A DNA stretch of 64,000 nucleotides. Source: Beroe forskalii. Taxonomy: Eukaryota; Ctenophora; Nuda; Beroida; Beroidae. The notes under the pieces were generated by a model that saw nothing but the letters and a program-made list of their open reading frames with translations, ran no database searches and was not told the DNA's origin. The stretch is taken from NCBI GenBank assembly GCA_011033025.1, contig WFMF01000015.1, forward strand, positions 1,042,813-1,106,812, given 5' to 3'. The position numbers and the translations under genes were made by a program. Each line of letters opens with the position of its first letter. Position 1 is the first letter of the stretch. This document shows, in pieces, positions 21,089-37,277 of this stretch.

Positions 21089-24000
21089 CTAGTTATTAAG
21101 GACAGAATGAAGGTTTTTGCTCTGCTGTTTGCGAAGCGAACCCGGCTTGTTCTGTTTAAGCGGGGGTAGCAGGTGAATCAGTACGGTTCCCGACTGATCC
21201 CCGACCCTCATCTGCTTCTTGAACTGAGTACTCCGTACCATTTCGTAGCTTGATGCTAGGGGACCGTCCTGCGATACGGAACTTTCCCGGGACGTTCCCA
21301 CGCGTGTTTTCTCAGTGTCCGTTGCCATGACAACCTGCACGTGGTCAGACCGCGCGTGATGGTGGTGGTGTCCGTGACCCCGAATGTGACGTAATTTGTT
21401 TATCACGCGTGATTTATTCATTGCAGCGCGTGCAGCGCGACGATTCTCTAGAGGTGGTAGGAGCCCGCGTTTTCTTTCAGCATCAGACTTGTTGTTCCCT
21501 CCAAGTTTACTTGCAGCATTACTGCTGCTATCTTTCACCTTCCTCACTCGCAAGTAGCTGCACTCCTTCAGATCTTCATATCGTTTGGAAGTGAGGTACC
21601 GGTAGAAGTACAGTTCGGAGTGAATACCGCCCCCACCTCCGTGACCTCGTGATGCCTCGTGGTTTTCTCCTTGGGCCGTGTCCTCGTGGTTTGAGGATGT
21701 CACGCCGCTCAGGACTCCGTGGTCCATCGGTTCTACTGTCTGGCACCCTCGTGATATGAACCTGGAGTGGAGTTAGTGTTAGAAATGAGAAAGAGGGGAA
21801 GCTAATTCGAAGCTTATATAGTGAAGATGTGCATCAGTTTCATCATTCTCTACATTACTACTCCATAAATTACCATCATATCCAATATATTATCATATCC
21901 AATTTATAATTCTCATAAGCTGCTATAGTCTCTTGACAATAGGCTTATTTCTGGCCTTATGAAATATCAAAAGATTTGTTCATTAAAATCCAAATTATTG
22001 ACAATAGTTTCAATTATTCAAGGCATTAGTTTCCCTTTCATTTGTCCATTAGACTCCATTGTGTTCTCATTTGGGATATTTGACCTACCGCTCATCAGGA
22101 TATGCATATATGAGCAAGCAACAATTTTGAAGAACTAGCACGTTTAAAAGACATAAATCGGCACGTTTTTGGTGCATTTATAACCTTTTCCGGTTAGCAC
22201 AACAATGGATTCATCGGAGCCAGTCTGTAGTTGAATTTAAAAATGTCTGCCTTTTAAATCCCTCATTTTATTTAATAAATAAAATGAGGGATTGAGCGTG
22301 ACGATGTCATTTTGGTTTTGAATGATAAAATGATGACATCTAAGCATCCAAGGTGTAGCTACTCTTTTCAAAGTCACGTTATCTCCATATTTCTGCACGT
22401 GCATTTCAATTTCGTCAGTGTTAAAGCACTTAAATAATATTTCTTTTCGTATCTTCGGTTTCAGGAACAAAAGCATTTTTAGTGAAAGCGTGATAAGTGA
22501 GTAGGTGGTGCATTCGTTTTCTTTGTCAAATAATAGTGCTTTTTGATAATTCGAGGAAATGCATAAAAGCTGATAGGATATGCTATACACGTTAATAAAC
22601 GTTTATAGCATATCCTATCAGCTTTAAATGCATTTTTATATCGCGTAAAGGAGACTTAGAAACATTCAAATTGAAATATTGTAAGTGATGTAAATAAGAT
22701 GATCAAGTCTTTTCTGTTTTTGAATGTTTGCTGACTTTTTTCAAAATTCAAAATAAAAATCAAGTGTAAAATTTATAGATATTCTTTCTGAATTAGCGAA
22801 TTGCTTGGGCGATCGTTGTTCCATATTAATATCTTGTAGTCTTGAAAGCTCTCAGTATTCATTAGCATAGCAAATGTTTTACAAAATAAAAAGTCGCCGT
22901 AAAGTCTATCTGATATCTGAAGCATCCCAATTTTAATAGCTTCTGCTGCAAATTCATATCATATTTGTTTTTGTGACTAACTCTGTAAGATTTATATATC
23001 ATGATAAAGCTTCATATCATCTATTATGATAATGCTGGCCCATGATAATGATTCAAGATATTTCATATAACTCAGAACTTGTGATCAGAGCTTTACATGT
23101 TGCCTGTTGGTGATGTAAAGCATAAAGCACGTGACTCATAGAATAATCTATTTTTCTCAAAATTTTGAAAAATTTCTGAAGTTGCAGGATGCAACTTTTC
23201 ATTTCTAATAATTGCATGAGGGCTTTGAGGCAACATCAATCCATGCACTTTGAATTACGGAAAATATTCGAAATTGTAGAAGATATCGCATTTTTGAAAA
23301 ACTGGACATATCGACGGTATTAATGCTCCATCATGGACCATTGAAATGATGTTACTTGTAGAATCCATGAGCGACGAAGCTACCTATATAGGCTATAACT
23401 CTGCACCTTCTTGGACTGACGACACGATCATTGAATAAATATAAATCTTTAATGCGTGATATTAGATTATCAGATTTGATAATATTTCTTGTAAATTTGT
23501 AAGTGGTAAAAGTTTATTACTTTTTTGTTGCATCTTTTTGCTGGCTTTAGCAGTATCTAAGTTTTTGTGTGAAAATCATACACGCATACAAATTGAACCA
23601 GTTACTGTATCCTAAATTGGTCCCACTCAGAACTTACTATGAAGCATTTTGGCAATTAAAACCCATGGAAACCCCTCTATAATAGTCGGTATATTCCTAT
23701 ATAATTCCGCCGCATCACCCTTACTTGATATCTCCCGACCGGGTCTCCAGTATCCTTGAGACGGTGTGTTTCCACCTGGCACTGTGCCGTAAGTTCCTCG
23801 CCTTCGCCTCGTTGTACACCAGTTGATCAGGTGATCGGAACGTTAGGAGGGTCTCCCGCTTACCCATATCTCCCTGAGCGTGAAGTAAGCTGTGAGAGTT
23901 TGTTAATTGTGGAGTGAGTCATGAGACTGTGTGAATTGTGAGGATCTGTGAATTGGAATTGGAGGTGATGTCAGAGTGGAATGGATCGAATCGAAAGGAA

Positions 24001-24253
24001 CTTATGACTTGCATTATTGATAAAACTAGTTTATGTGGCGTGCAAAACAAGTGAAGCAGAGGGCACTTTGTCAGAGTGAATTGGCGTGAATACGAAGTTT
24101 AATTCTAAACTGTTTCAAATCGAATATTTCATTCCATAGTACCTGCATGGCAATGTAGTCCGTGAGTCCGTTTGCCTCCAACTGACTCCTGTAGCCGTGA
24201 TGCCCTCTCCGAGGTGAAGGTAACGAACGCTTGCGGAGGTTTAGGGGGCACGG
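21089..24253 (-). CDS. Unrecognised multi-exon gene, 3' three exons
   Basis: Last exon 21761-21089 ends at TAG. The preceding exon is 23873-23725, and before it is an open segment ending at the donor at 24143, open in this frame back to 24253. Phases agree (0 at 24143/23873, 2 at 23725/21761) and all sites are GT-AG. The readable product includes LEANGLTDYIAMQ, GDMGKRETLLTFRSPDQLVY, FISRGCQTVEPMDHGV and ELYFYRYLTSKRYEDL, then a basic low-complexity tail with a GHGHHHHHA run. No signal peptide or membrane segment. I do not recognise the family. The 24143 exon is uncertain: another frame is open across 24129-24370 but does not fit the downstream phase, so either the acceptor lies within 24170-24253 or there is an indel. 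Exons further 5' were not found. Confidence 0.6.
22257..22294. repeat. Perfect 17-bp hairpin
   Basis: AATCCCTCATTTTATTT and its exact complement, separated by 4 bases. It lies in the intron of the 24253-21089 gene. Probably the remnant of a small palindromic element. Confidence 0.7.
22557..22634. ncRNA. Near-perfect 31-bp hairpin (possible MITE or small-RNA precursor)
   Basis: Arms 22557-22587 and 22603-22634 pair over about 31 bp with a single offset, around a 15-base loop. The size and pairing resemble a pre-miRNA or siRNA hairpin. A palindromic MITE would look the same. It is intronic to the minus-strand gene. Transcription is not shown by the sequence. Confidence 0.3.
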
Positions 24254-24342
24254 TCACATCTACCCGGTGAGACCTGCCCCTGCGTAGCTCCTGCTTCTCA
24301 CTGTTTCGTGAGGAAGGGAGGGTCTCATGGAGCTGCACCACC

Positions 24343-24484
24343 ATCGGCAGGGCTCTGCGAGGGGGCCTGAAACGGGGAGGAAATGTATGAACTCTAACTT
24401 CTTTTTAATGGGCAGAGCTCTGCGAGGGGGCCTGAATAGGGGAGGAAATCTGATAAACAGTAGCTTCTTTTTTAAATGGGCAGT
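24343..24484. repeat. Tandem duplication of a 70-bp acceptor-like segment
   Basis: Two copies of a block containing CTCTGCGAGGGGGCCTGA, with a further trace near 24600. On the minus strand each copy reads as a plausible splice acceptor followed by GCCCCCTCGCAGAG, just upstream of the 24143 exon. Confidence 0.6.
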
Positions 24485-24609
24485 GCACGCCAAGGCTTGA
24501 AAAAACACTCCCTTGTTTATTTTGGAACTTTTTAAGTTTAAAATTATCCTAAACCGTCACTTATTTTTAATCCCATTGCAAATATTGCAAATAAACATCT
24601 GCGAGGCGA

Positions 24610-27600
24610 GGGGGCCTGGAAATAAACTTCCTCGTTTGAAATATCATAAATTGCAACTTATTTTTAAAATCTTATTTCAAGTGACGTCTGTGACTGGTGA
24701 GGTAATCATGAGACCAGCTACAGCTTTTTCTGAAGGTAACTATGTTTAGTTTTCTAAGAATGTCAACTTCTTTATGTTACAGACCTCGGTCTTGTGTGCT
24801 CAGTGTCTCAGGAGCATTGTGTTTGATTAGTGTTGTGTGAGTTGCAGGGGAAGCTAAGAAGATTGCTCGAATGCACATAATATTATGGTTATACGGCCAT
24901 GCACAAAACTTAAGAAAACTCATATGTTTCATTCTTTTTAGGAATAATTATGTGGTAGAAGGTTTGAAGTATGTGATGAAAAGCGATGAGAGTGAATGAA
25001 AAGCTTTGAAAGCAAATAATTCGAGCTTTACACAGAAAAAGACTTACTTCGTTTTCTCTGTATTATTAATAGCTCGGTCACTCGAAATTTAAATTCAATA
25101 TTTTATCTTCATTTTGCTCCTTTTTCATACCAATATAATAGTGTTCTTCACCATGAAATTTTGTATATTATAATTTACTATTAAAATTATGATTATTAAG
25201 CAAAGTGCTTATAATGCATTATTTATCAGAATTACAAAATTTAAGGAGAATAAAAAAGCAAAGCAAAAGAAGCAACGTACTGCACAACGTTCGATAATAT
25301 ATGAATTCGGGTATATAGATGAGTTTTGAGTTTTGATCTCTCATATATAATGATAAAATAGTAAATAGGGCGATTATCCTATTAGAGTTGAGTAGTTATA
25401 GCTTGGCTTGTGTACTTCCATAGCAACGCGCAGCGTTTAGGATCCTCATAGGTCGGTGTACAAGCTCCGATTAGGTAGGTTGTTGGTATAGACATATCCT
25501 GATCCATGGTACCCGCAAATGCTGTATAAACGCAACTAATAAAGTAATAAACGGTCGAGAGAGTGACATCTTTATTAAAATGGCGAATTTATGACGTCAA
25601 ATCGTCTTATCATTCGTACGCGACAGACAGACAGACACATAATTATTATCATGATTTGCATCTTAGGGCAGCGGTAATTTGTCACGAATCCACCATCATA
25701 TGGCATGGCTCGAAATCGCTTGCTACCAAGTTTGGGAACGTCCTGCAGTGGGATCATCAATATAAAAATGTTTATGAAAAAACGTCGAAGCAACCATGTT
25801 TTTCCTGCGGAAATTATTTTCGTAGAGACGAGGAACTAGCATGCGTTACCCGCGTTGCCCAATGCCATGGCAATGCGTGGTGCCGTGATGCTACCATGGT
25901 GTCGCTGTGGCGTGGAAACTGTGATGGTCCTTGCGCTACCATGGTGCCTGAGTAGTATTGCTGTGGCGTTGCTGTTCTTAAAACGACAAGTATGTCGGAG
26001 TTCTAAAAATGCTGAAAAAATATATCTTAGATTGTCTATCATAAAGATACAAAATTAGAGGGAATATGATCTTAGTAAATTGGCAAGAAATAAGCTCATG
26101 CTGAGACTTAAAAAGGATGGTAGAATTCTTGAGAGTTAAGGCTCTTCGTGGGAACTGCTAATATTGCTTTATTGTAGTGCGTAATGCGATGTCAAAGCGT
26201 ATGAAATATAAGGAGTATTAACGTGTGTTCATAATGTAGTCAACGTTTCGTGTGGTTACTGGTTATGGCACTAGGAATTTGGATTCATTAATTAAAGCGA
26301 TGCGTTTTATCGATTGTTGGGACATTTATAGTTGAATGTGATGAGTTCGGGGGGAAATTTCTAATTTTTCTCAGGTGAAAACTTTTCAAGAATCTTTCAC
26401 TTAGAAAAATTTTGTTTCTCTAATTCTAAACCAACAAAATCTTAATGTTATTCGGGAAATGGATTTATCTCAAGTTTAAGTCTTTATGCAAATATTGGAA
26501 GCTCCTATTTAAATATTGCCTATAACGACCAGCGCCATTTGAGCTCTGTTGCCCGTACTTAGATATCAGAATAGTAACCATTTCTGAAAAGGGATGGCGA
26601 GCTACATTCAAAACCTGTTTAATGTTTTATTTTGTTGGCTCAAAGCTCTCATTTTATCAAAATGAACGACATTTTCATATCACCTGTTCTAAAAGGGGGA
26701 GGCGGCCGCCTGTTTCGCCTCCCCTGGCTACGCCCCTGAATACTATAACCATCGGAGATTCAGCTAACATGACTGTGGTAGTGTGATATATGATATTGAC
26801 TTCTTAAACCTTTATTATTATCCGATGCTGGAAGGATCTGTATATCAGTATATCAAAATATTATTCGAATTTCGAACGGAGTCTTTTATCGGAAGCTGCG
26901 TTGTGCTTGATTACCTTTTATCGATCGTATAGCTTACTGGATATGGCAAAAGACAATTCATCTCAGTGAGCTTGGTTTATCAACGTCTCAACTCACTTTG
27001 GTGGGTGGGGCTCATGTTTAAAGCTCCACACCTCTTCAGTCTACACACACATCTCCACAAACACACGCACAAACACACGCACAAACACACATCCCCACAA
27101 ACACACTCCCTCCTTCTTCTGACTAAAAGGACTCAGCCGCACCAAGTGATGTGCGCTCGTGGCGCTCTTCTCGCTCGATACCGCACGGGCCGCGCGCAAT
27201 TTCCAAGCATCGCATCCCATGTTGTGGAGCTGCCACTCGGCCAATCAGGAGCGAGGATCGGTGAACTAGCCAATGGGCTGCGGTGTTGAGTTCGCTGAGA
27301 CATAACATGTAGACCAGTGTCGTTCAGAGGTGCCGTTTTCCATGTTGAAAACGCCGTATTGATGGTATGATCCCCGTGATATGTCACGTGACTCACCGAG
27401 TAATCCCAAGCTTTGTACTGTTATAACGCAGAAAAGTGATTGTGTGTGAGCGTTTGTGTGTTTGTGTGTGTGCTCTGTGTGGTGTGTGTACGTGTGTGTG
27501 TGACTCACTTCTGATAAGTAAAATTTATTTAGTTTATTATTTATAATCCAATTGTTTGTTTACTCATTCCATGTAATTAAGGGTACTTATTCCTTACTGT

Positions 27601-28900
27601 ATCTAAGAGTTTACTATTTAAGAGTTGTTCGTTGTGCTGTAAGGCTCATGTGGTAATGATATGATACAGCATTTTCCGTGTGCCCGGGATAGTTTGTCTC
27701 AATTTTCGTGCAACACTGATTTTAATATCCTCACAGTGGCCACGTGATTTAAGGAGCCACGCGGTATTTCCTTAGAATCATGCAATTTTCGGCTGGTAAT
27801 TCGCAATCTCATCCATTATGTTATAAATATCATAAACCATTTTTTATCTTCAACAATTGGATATTATTATAAAAGAATTAAGAATTAGTTATCGATGAGT
27901 TCGAAACGAGATGATAGTCATATCTTCAAAATTTTCATAGGTGGATTTCAGTGTGGATATAACTGTAGATAAGGTGCTTGTGGACATTGGAGTTTGGACA
28001 GGATGGACACAAAATTTCCCCTAGAATGAATCTCATTGACGATGGACATTGGACATTCAATGGACCATTGTGAATGGCTATAGACTTCTATAGCATTGAT
28101 GGATACATATAACTTCTTTGAAATCTTGACTTAGGTCCATGGACTCTGTGTTGTTATAAGTTCATTCAGTGGACTCATTGGACTCCACTGTGTTTTGATA
28201 ATAAAAATGATTCAAAATTTGTACAAGAATTTTCCATGAACACCATTGCCCCACAGTTTTACAAAATGATCACAAAATCTTACATTTTCCTAAGACTCAC
28301 ATGTTGTGCGTGTTATTATAACGTGCCTTGATGTAAATGTTGAATTTTAAATCGAGGCAAATACCTCAAGTAATTTTCTCATGTTTGAGAAACTTTCTGC
28401 ACAAAATCGCAATGTCCTTGAAAATTCTCAATTTTGCTCACCTCAATAATTGCTAGTCACCTTTTGTATAATCATAAACTGGCTACCGCATTTTAAAATT
28501 TCAGAATTACTCGCTTTCGTCGGTTATATTGTCTATAACATTTTGAGGAATGTTACTATCTTATTCTAGCTCTGCCACAGTTTCTAAAATTCCCTAATCC
28601 ACCACCACTTTCCAAAGCCAATTCATCTTTCTACACCCTAACATTCAACATTCACTTCATCCGCTGATCCACACCTCCACTTCATTTAATTCACTTCATC
28701 TGATCCACAGTCCACATCCCCACTTTCAGCGTCACTTTATCTAATCCGCGCCCCCACTTTAAACATCATGTTATCCAATCGACACACTTCTTTAAACATC
28801 CATTTCATTTTATCCACATCATCATTTCGCATCTACTCACCTACAACTGTAATATCTTAATATATTACAGTTTTCTAACATTATTCCTAATCCCATTTCT
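24610..28900. other. Mostly non-coding stretch
   Basis: No gene supported. Contents: a CAGA run near 25625; a GC-rich segment at 25830-25965 with repeated CCATGG; a degraded transposon-like snippet near 26690-26745 (GGCTACGCCCCTG); complementary CA/GT microsatellites at 27036-27108 and 27443-27501; and between these a GC-rich segment with two CCAAT boxes (about 27240 and 27270) and a CACGTG at 27385 that could be a promoter. Confidence 0.4.
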
Positions 28901-28908
28901 TCCGTTAG

Positions 28909-29040
28909 GAGATGACTTTCAGTGCAGGAATGCGGCAGCGCCTTGCTCCGGCCTAGCTGTTCAGCAGCTACAATCCCCACACCCCGTTAGAGCTTGCTAT
29001 GAGAAATTGCCACTCATTCTGTTCGTCACAAAACAAGAAG
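28909..29040 (+). other. Exon-like segment of unknown gene
   Basis: Bounded by a good acceptor (TTCTTCCGTTAG) and donor (GAAG, GTCAGT) and open through 43 codons in one frame only (DDFQCRNAAAPC ... LILFVTKQE). Entry and exit are both phase 1. It does not join in frame to the exon at 32315, so if the two are spliced it would be 5' untranslated. No family recognised. Confidence 0.3.
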
Positions 29041-32000
29041 GTCAGTACTTTCGCGGATTTTATTAAGTTGTTCGGGCGGGCAATGTATTGGAAGAGAAAT
29101 TATGGGCGCTAAGTGCCCTAGAGCCCATGTTATATCCGGTCAATTTCTTATGCCCGATTATGCAATACCTATATATATTTTTTCAAACTTTCAATATGAT
29201 GCCGTATGATGTAAAATAGTTTAGAATTTTAAGTTTTATTTTAATCGTATCTAATCGTCGAGAAAAGTAGAACAACGAAAAATCTAAGAATAGTGAATAA
29301 AACTTGTATAGTTGTATGTGACTTGGAAAATGGCCATAGTGTGTCTATTGTTAGCAGTTTGAAGCTCGTAAACCGGCAGTCGGCATAACCACGTACCTAC
29401 ATGTGACTTGGAAAATGGCCATGGTCTGGTATTCAAATTTCAGCTGCTTGGGACTCAAATACCTGAACAATCTCATTATTGTCGTGGAAAATGGACGTGG
29501 ACTGTTTTTACTGTAGTTACTGTCCAACTAAAGAACTAATGAACCATAATCCGATTCACATCGTCCTGTCTTCATCAGGCCTCTTGAGCCATAATGATAA
29601 TCAAAACATTCTGAGAGCTGATAATATCAGCGAAATTTCCTGATATTATCAATTTCATTTAATGAAATCAAACTTCATTTTAAAAATCATGAAGTTAAGA
29701 CATGGTCAATACTTGAGTATTTGTTTTTGTTTTGTACGCACCAGGTCACGTCTGGACTCAGATAAGAGACGTTAGTCTTGAGGAGACCTTACGGAGTAAT
29801 ATCTATAGCTATATAGCTACAACTAGTCCTTAAAAATGATAAATATTATGATATTCTGATTAATTTAACGCGGTTTTATCCATAATCGATAAGTTATGCC
29901 TGGTTTCACAAGACTTTCAAAAATGCACGAGGTGTCTTTTATCCATTCCGATAATGCCCATGATAAGCGTACCCATATTAATTCGATAAGGGTTCTGTTA
30001 ATTGGAATTTTGTTGTGAAATCCACCGATAGTTGTATGATTCAACTGTGCCTCATAAATTCTATTAATTTAACATTCTATCCCCAACCATTCCGGCTTTC
30101 ATTATGATGGCTTTTTGTCTTTATAACTTTATTACTTAGTTGCCTGTACGAATTTTACTACGTTTGGTTTTGATCCCCGGCCCCACATGGATTAGTACAT
30201 AAACTTTTTAAACTGATATATTTGATTATTTCCGGATTTTTGCATTATTTCACGAGCATGATTTTATCCGTTTTGTCTACCAAAAAAGTTCATTATTTCT
30301 TTATCTCCTAATTTTCTTCTAATCAAAAGACTAATTTTTGTATTTTTGCCAAGGTTCGTTGCCTATGCACTTAAAGAAATGGAATTACTTGCACTAACAC
30401 CTGGTTGAAAGGCTTGAATAAGACATTACGTACATAATGTTGTTTTTGTTTTTTGAAGTGTTCATTATTTCATCGTCTTTCAATATTTCTTTTATCACAC
30501 CTTAGTCCATGTGTATATACTTATTTGGCCGTGTAACGTGTGACTCTATTGTGATTACTCCTTGCTCCTGACTCGTAGGTTATAAGGTTCAATTACTCTT
30601 AATTAGCTCCTACCTACTATAATTCTCCTTGGCTACTTTCCGAACTATTTGCTGATTACCCTAGGACTATATATCAGTTCTCCCATCGCATTTCAAAACT
30701 CGACCAATCAGAGTGCAGTTCCGTATTTATCCTCTGCGTTGATTGGTTAAACTGTACGTGCTCTGGGCTATAACCATGCCATTACACACTTTTTCGAGCT
30801 AGTGGGGGCCAAGGCCCCCCCCCCCTAGATTTTTCTACTTTCTAGGGGGGCCTTTTGAAAACTACGGGGGGCCAAAATTTACATAGGCAAATTTTCATTT
30901 CTCATAGCCATAATTTTTACTGTTTTGCTTAAAAATAGTACTAAAATAATGTTTTATTCATTGATTTTACTCTGAAAAAGGGTGAATTTCAGGAAAATCT
31001 CTGTCTAATGAACTTAATTTTGACCTCCATTCTATGCTCAATTTTTTGAGAAAATCTTAGGTAGGGCCAAGGCCCCCCTAAGATTTTTCTACAGGGGGCC
31101 TTTTGAAAACTAGGGGGGGGGGCGTGTAGTCCCATGGCTATAACTGATATTTTGAATTTTGGTCGCTAATACTGAGCTCAGTAATTGTAAGATTCCTTGA
31201 CTGTCTCCAAGTCTCATTGGTGATTGGAGACAGCAAGTCACTGGGGTCTGGACAGAATATAACCTAACTGTTGACCAATCTGCAATAAAACGATCTGCCA
31301 CCGTCGAAGATTAGCAAATAGCAATCCCGTTATATCCCGATTATTATAATGGGACGATCTTTAGTTTGCTTTAGAACTCGAGAATGCGAAGAGGTGGTGA
31401 AATGATTTATTTATGCGGGTTTTAAAACGGATTCTCGTCATCAGTTCATGTTTGCTCTTGTTTCAGTGCGATAGCAGCGACTAATGGTTGGACTCTTAAA
31501 TTGATTATATTCTGACAAATTATTCGATTAAGAATTTCTTCATTTAATTAAGATAACCTGATATTGAAACGGTAGAAAGGCACAGAAGTGGTGACCATAG
31601 CCGTTAACTTTGTTGAGGGCCCGTTCATAATATCAGCTTAATTAAATGCCACCTAGTTTTTATCTGATTGCCTATAAAAGTCACGAAATTTAGCTTATCG
31701 TGACTATTTAATTACTACTGTTTTCCTCTAATTGACTGCTTATTGTCTCTAAATGTTTCCGACAATTTGTGTATTCATCCTATAAATTAATTTTGTCCAA
31801 TTTTCATAATTAACACGCTGCAATGTTAACTTGGCTCAATATAAAGTCATTATCATTTCAACTTGTTAAATTCCGCTTGTAAAGTTACAAATATTTGTGA
31901 TGATTCCTGTCATAATTTCATTCTAAACTAAAAATCAATGTAAACAACTTAAGTTTCTAAATGAAGTCTGATCAAGCTAACTGAGACTATAGCGGGCTGG

Positions 32001-32310
32001 TTCTGAAGCTCTCCTATCGACAAAACTTTGGGTAATTACTTCCCAGCTCAGAATATTTCTGACTAAACTACGAGTGTGCGAACATGGATATTAGATATAC
32101 CCATGCCAGCACACTGTGCAGACGGTTCAAACACTGGCATACCAGCTCATAAAGAACATAATTTTGAAATAATGATTATTTTACTATAGCAACTGGCAAA
32201 TACATGTTTTTATTTGTCCAGAACCCAATTTGCTAATCGATTAATTTTGCTCATCTCTCTGAATTATAACCTAAGTACGTTGATTATTATTTAATAACTT
32301 GGTTTCATTT
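29041..32310. other. Non-coding stretch with a G/C-run repeat pair
   Basis: AT-rich with no supported gene. Two direct copies of a unit with GGGCCAAGGCCCCC ... GGGGGCCTTTTGAAAACTA lie at 30807-30880 and 31062-31125, about 250 bp apart; their origin is unknown. Confidence 0.45.
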
Positions 32311-32344
32311 TCAGTGCCCTAAACATTCGCTCAACCTACAAGAA

Positions 32345-37018
<4,674 letters not shown>

Positions 37019-37022
<4 letters not shown>

Positions 37023-37145
37023 GTTTGGTTTTATATAACGTAATTTGAATATTTAGGTGGAACGAAATGTGGGGGTTTTACGGAAAAAATCTCCATATTT
37101 TTGCACCCCAAAATTTCGATCCCCAGAATTACAGTTTCAGAATTG
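37019..37145. mobile_element. Small MITE, arm A copy
   Basis: Diverged counterpart of 49043-49146, with a left inverted-repeat remnant near TTTAGGTGGAACGAAAT and the right end near TTCCGCCTGAAACTGTATCG. Being present in both arms, it predates the duplication. Confidence 0.5.
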
Positions 37146-37277
37146 TTCCGCCTGAAACTGTATCGTAAGTTATATGAATTTTGGCCGAAAGTTGATCTAT
37201 AAATAATTCTTATATTCGTTTGAAATTTCGGACCACTGGGTCACCCATGGAAAAGCATTGTAGGAGTACAGTTGCTC

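Noticed and set aside
22237..22590. Minus-strand frame of 117 codons
   Set aside because: It starts in the arm of one hairpin and ends in another, lies in an intron and has no recognisable motif; probably chance in AT-rich DNA.
25563..25955. Plus-strand frame of 130 codons
   Set aside because: It runs through a CAGA microsatellite and a CCATGG-rich repeat; the cysteines do not form a known pattern and no splice logic supports it.
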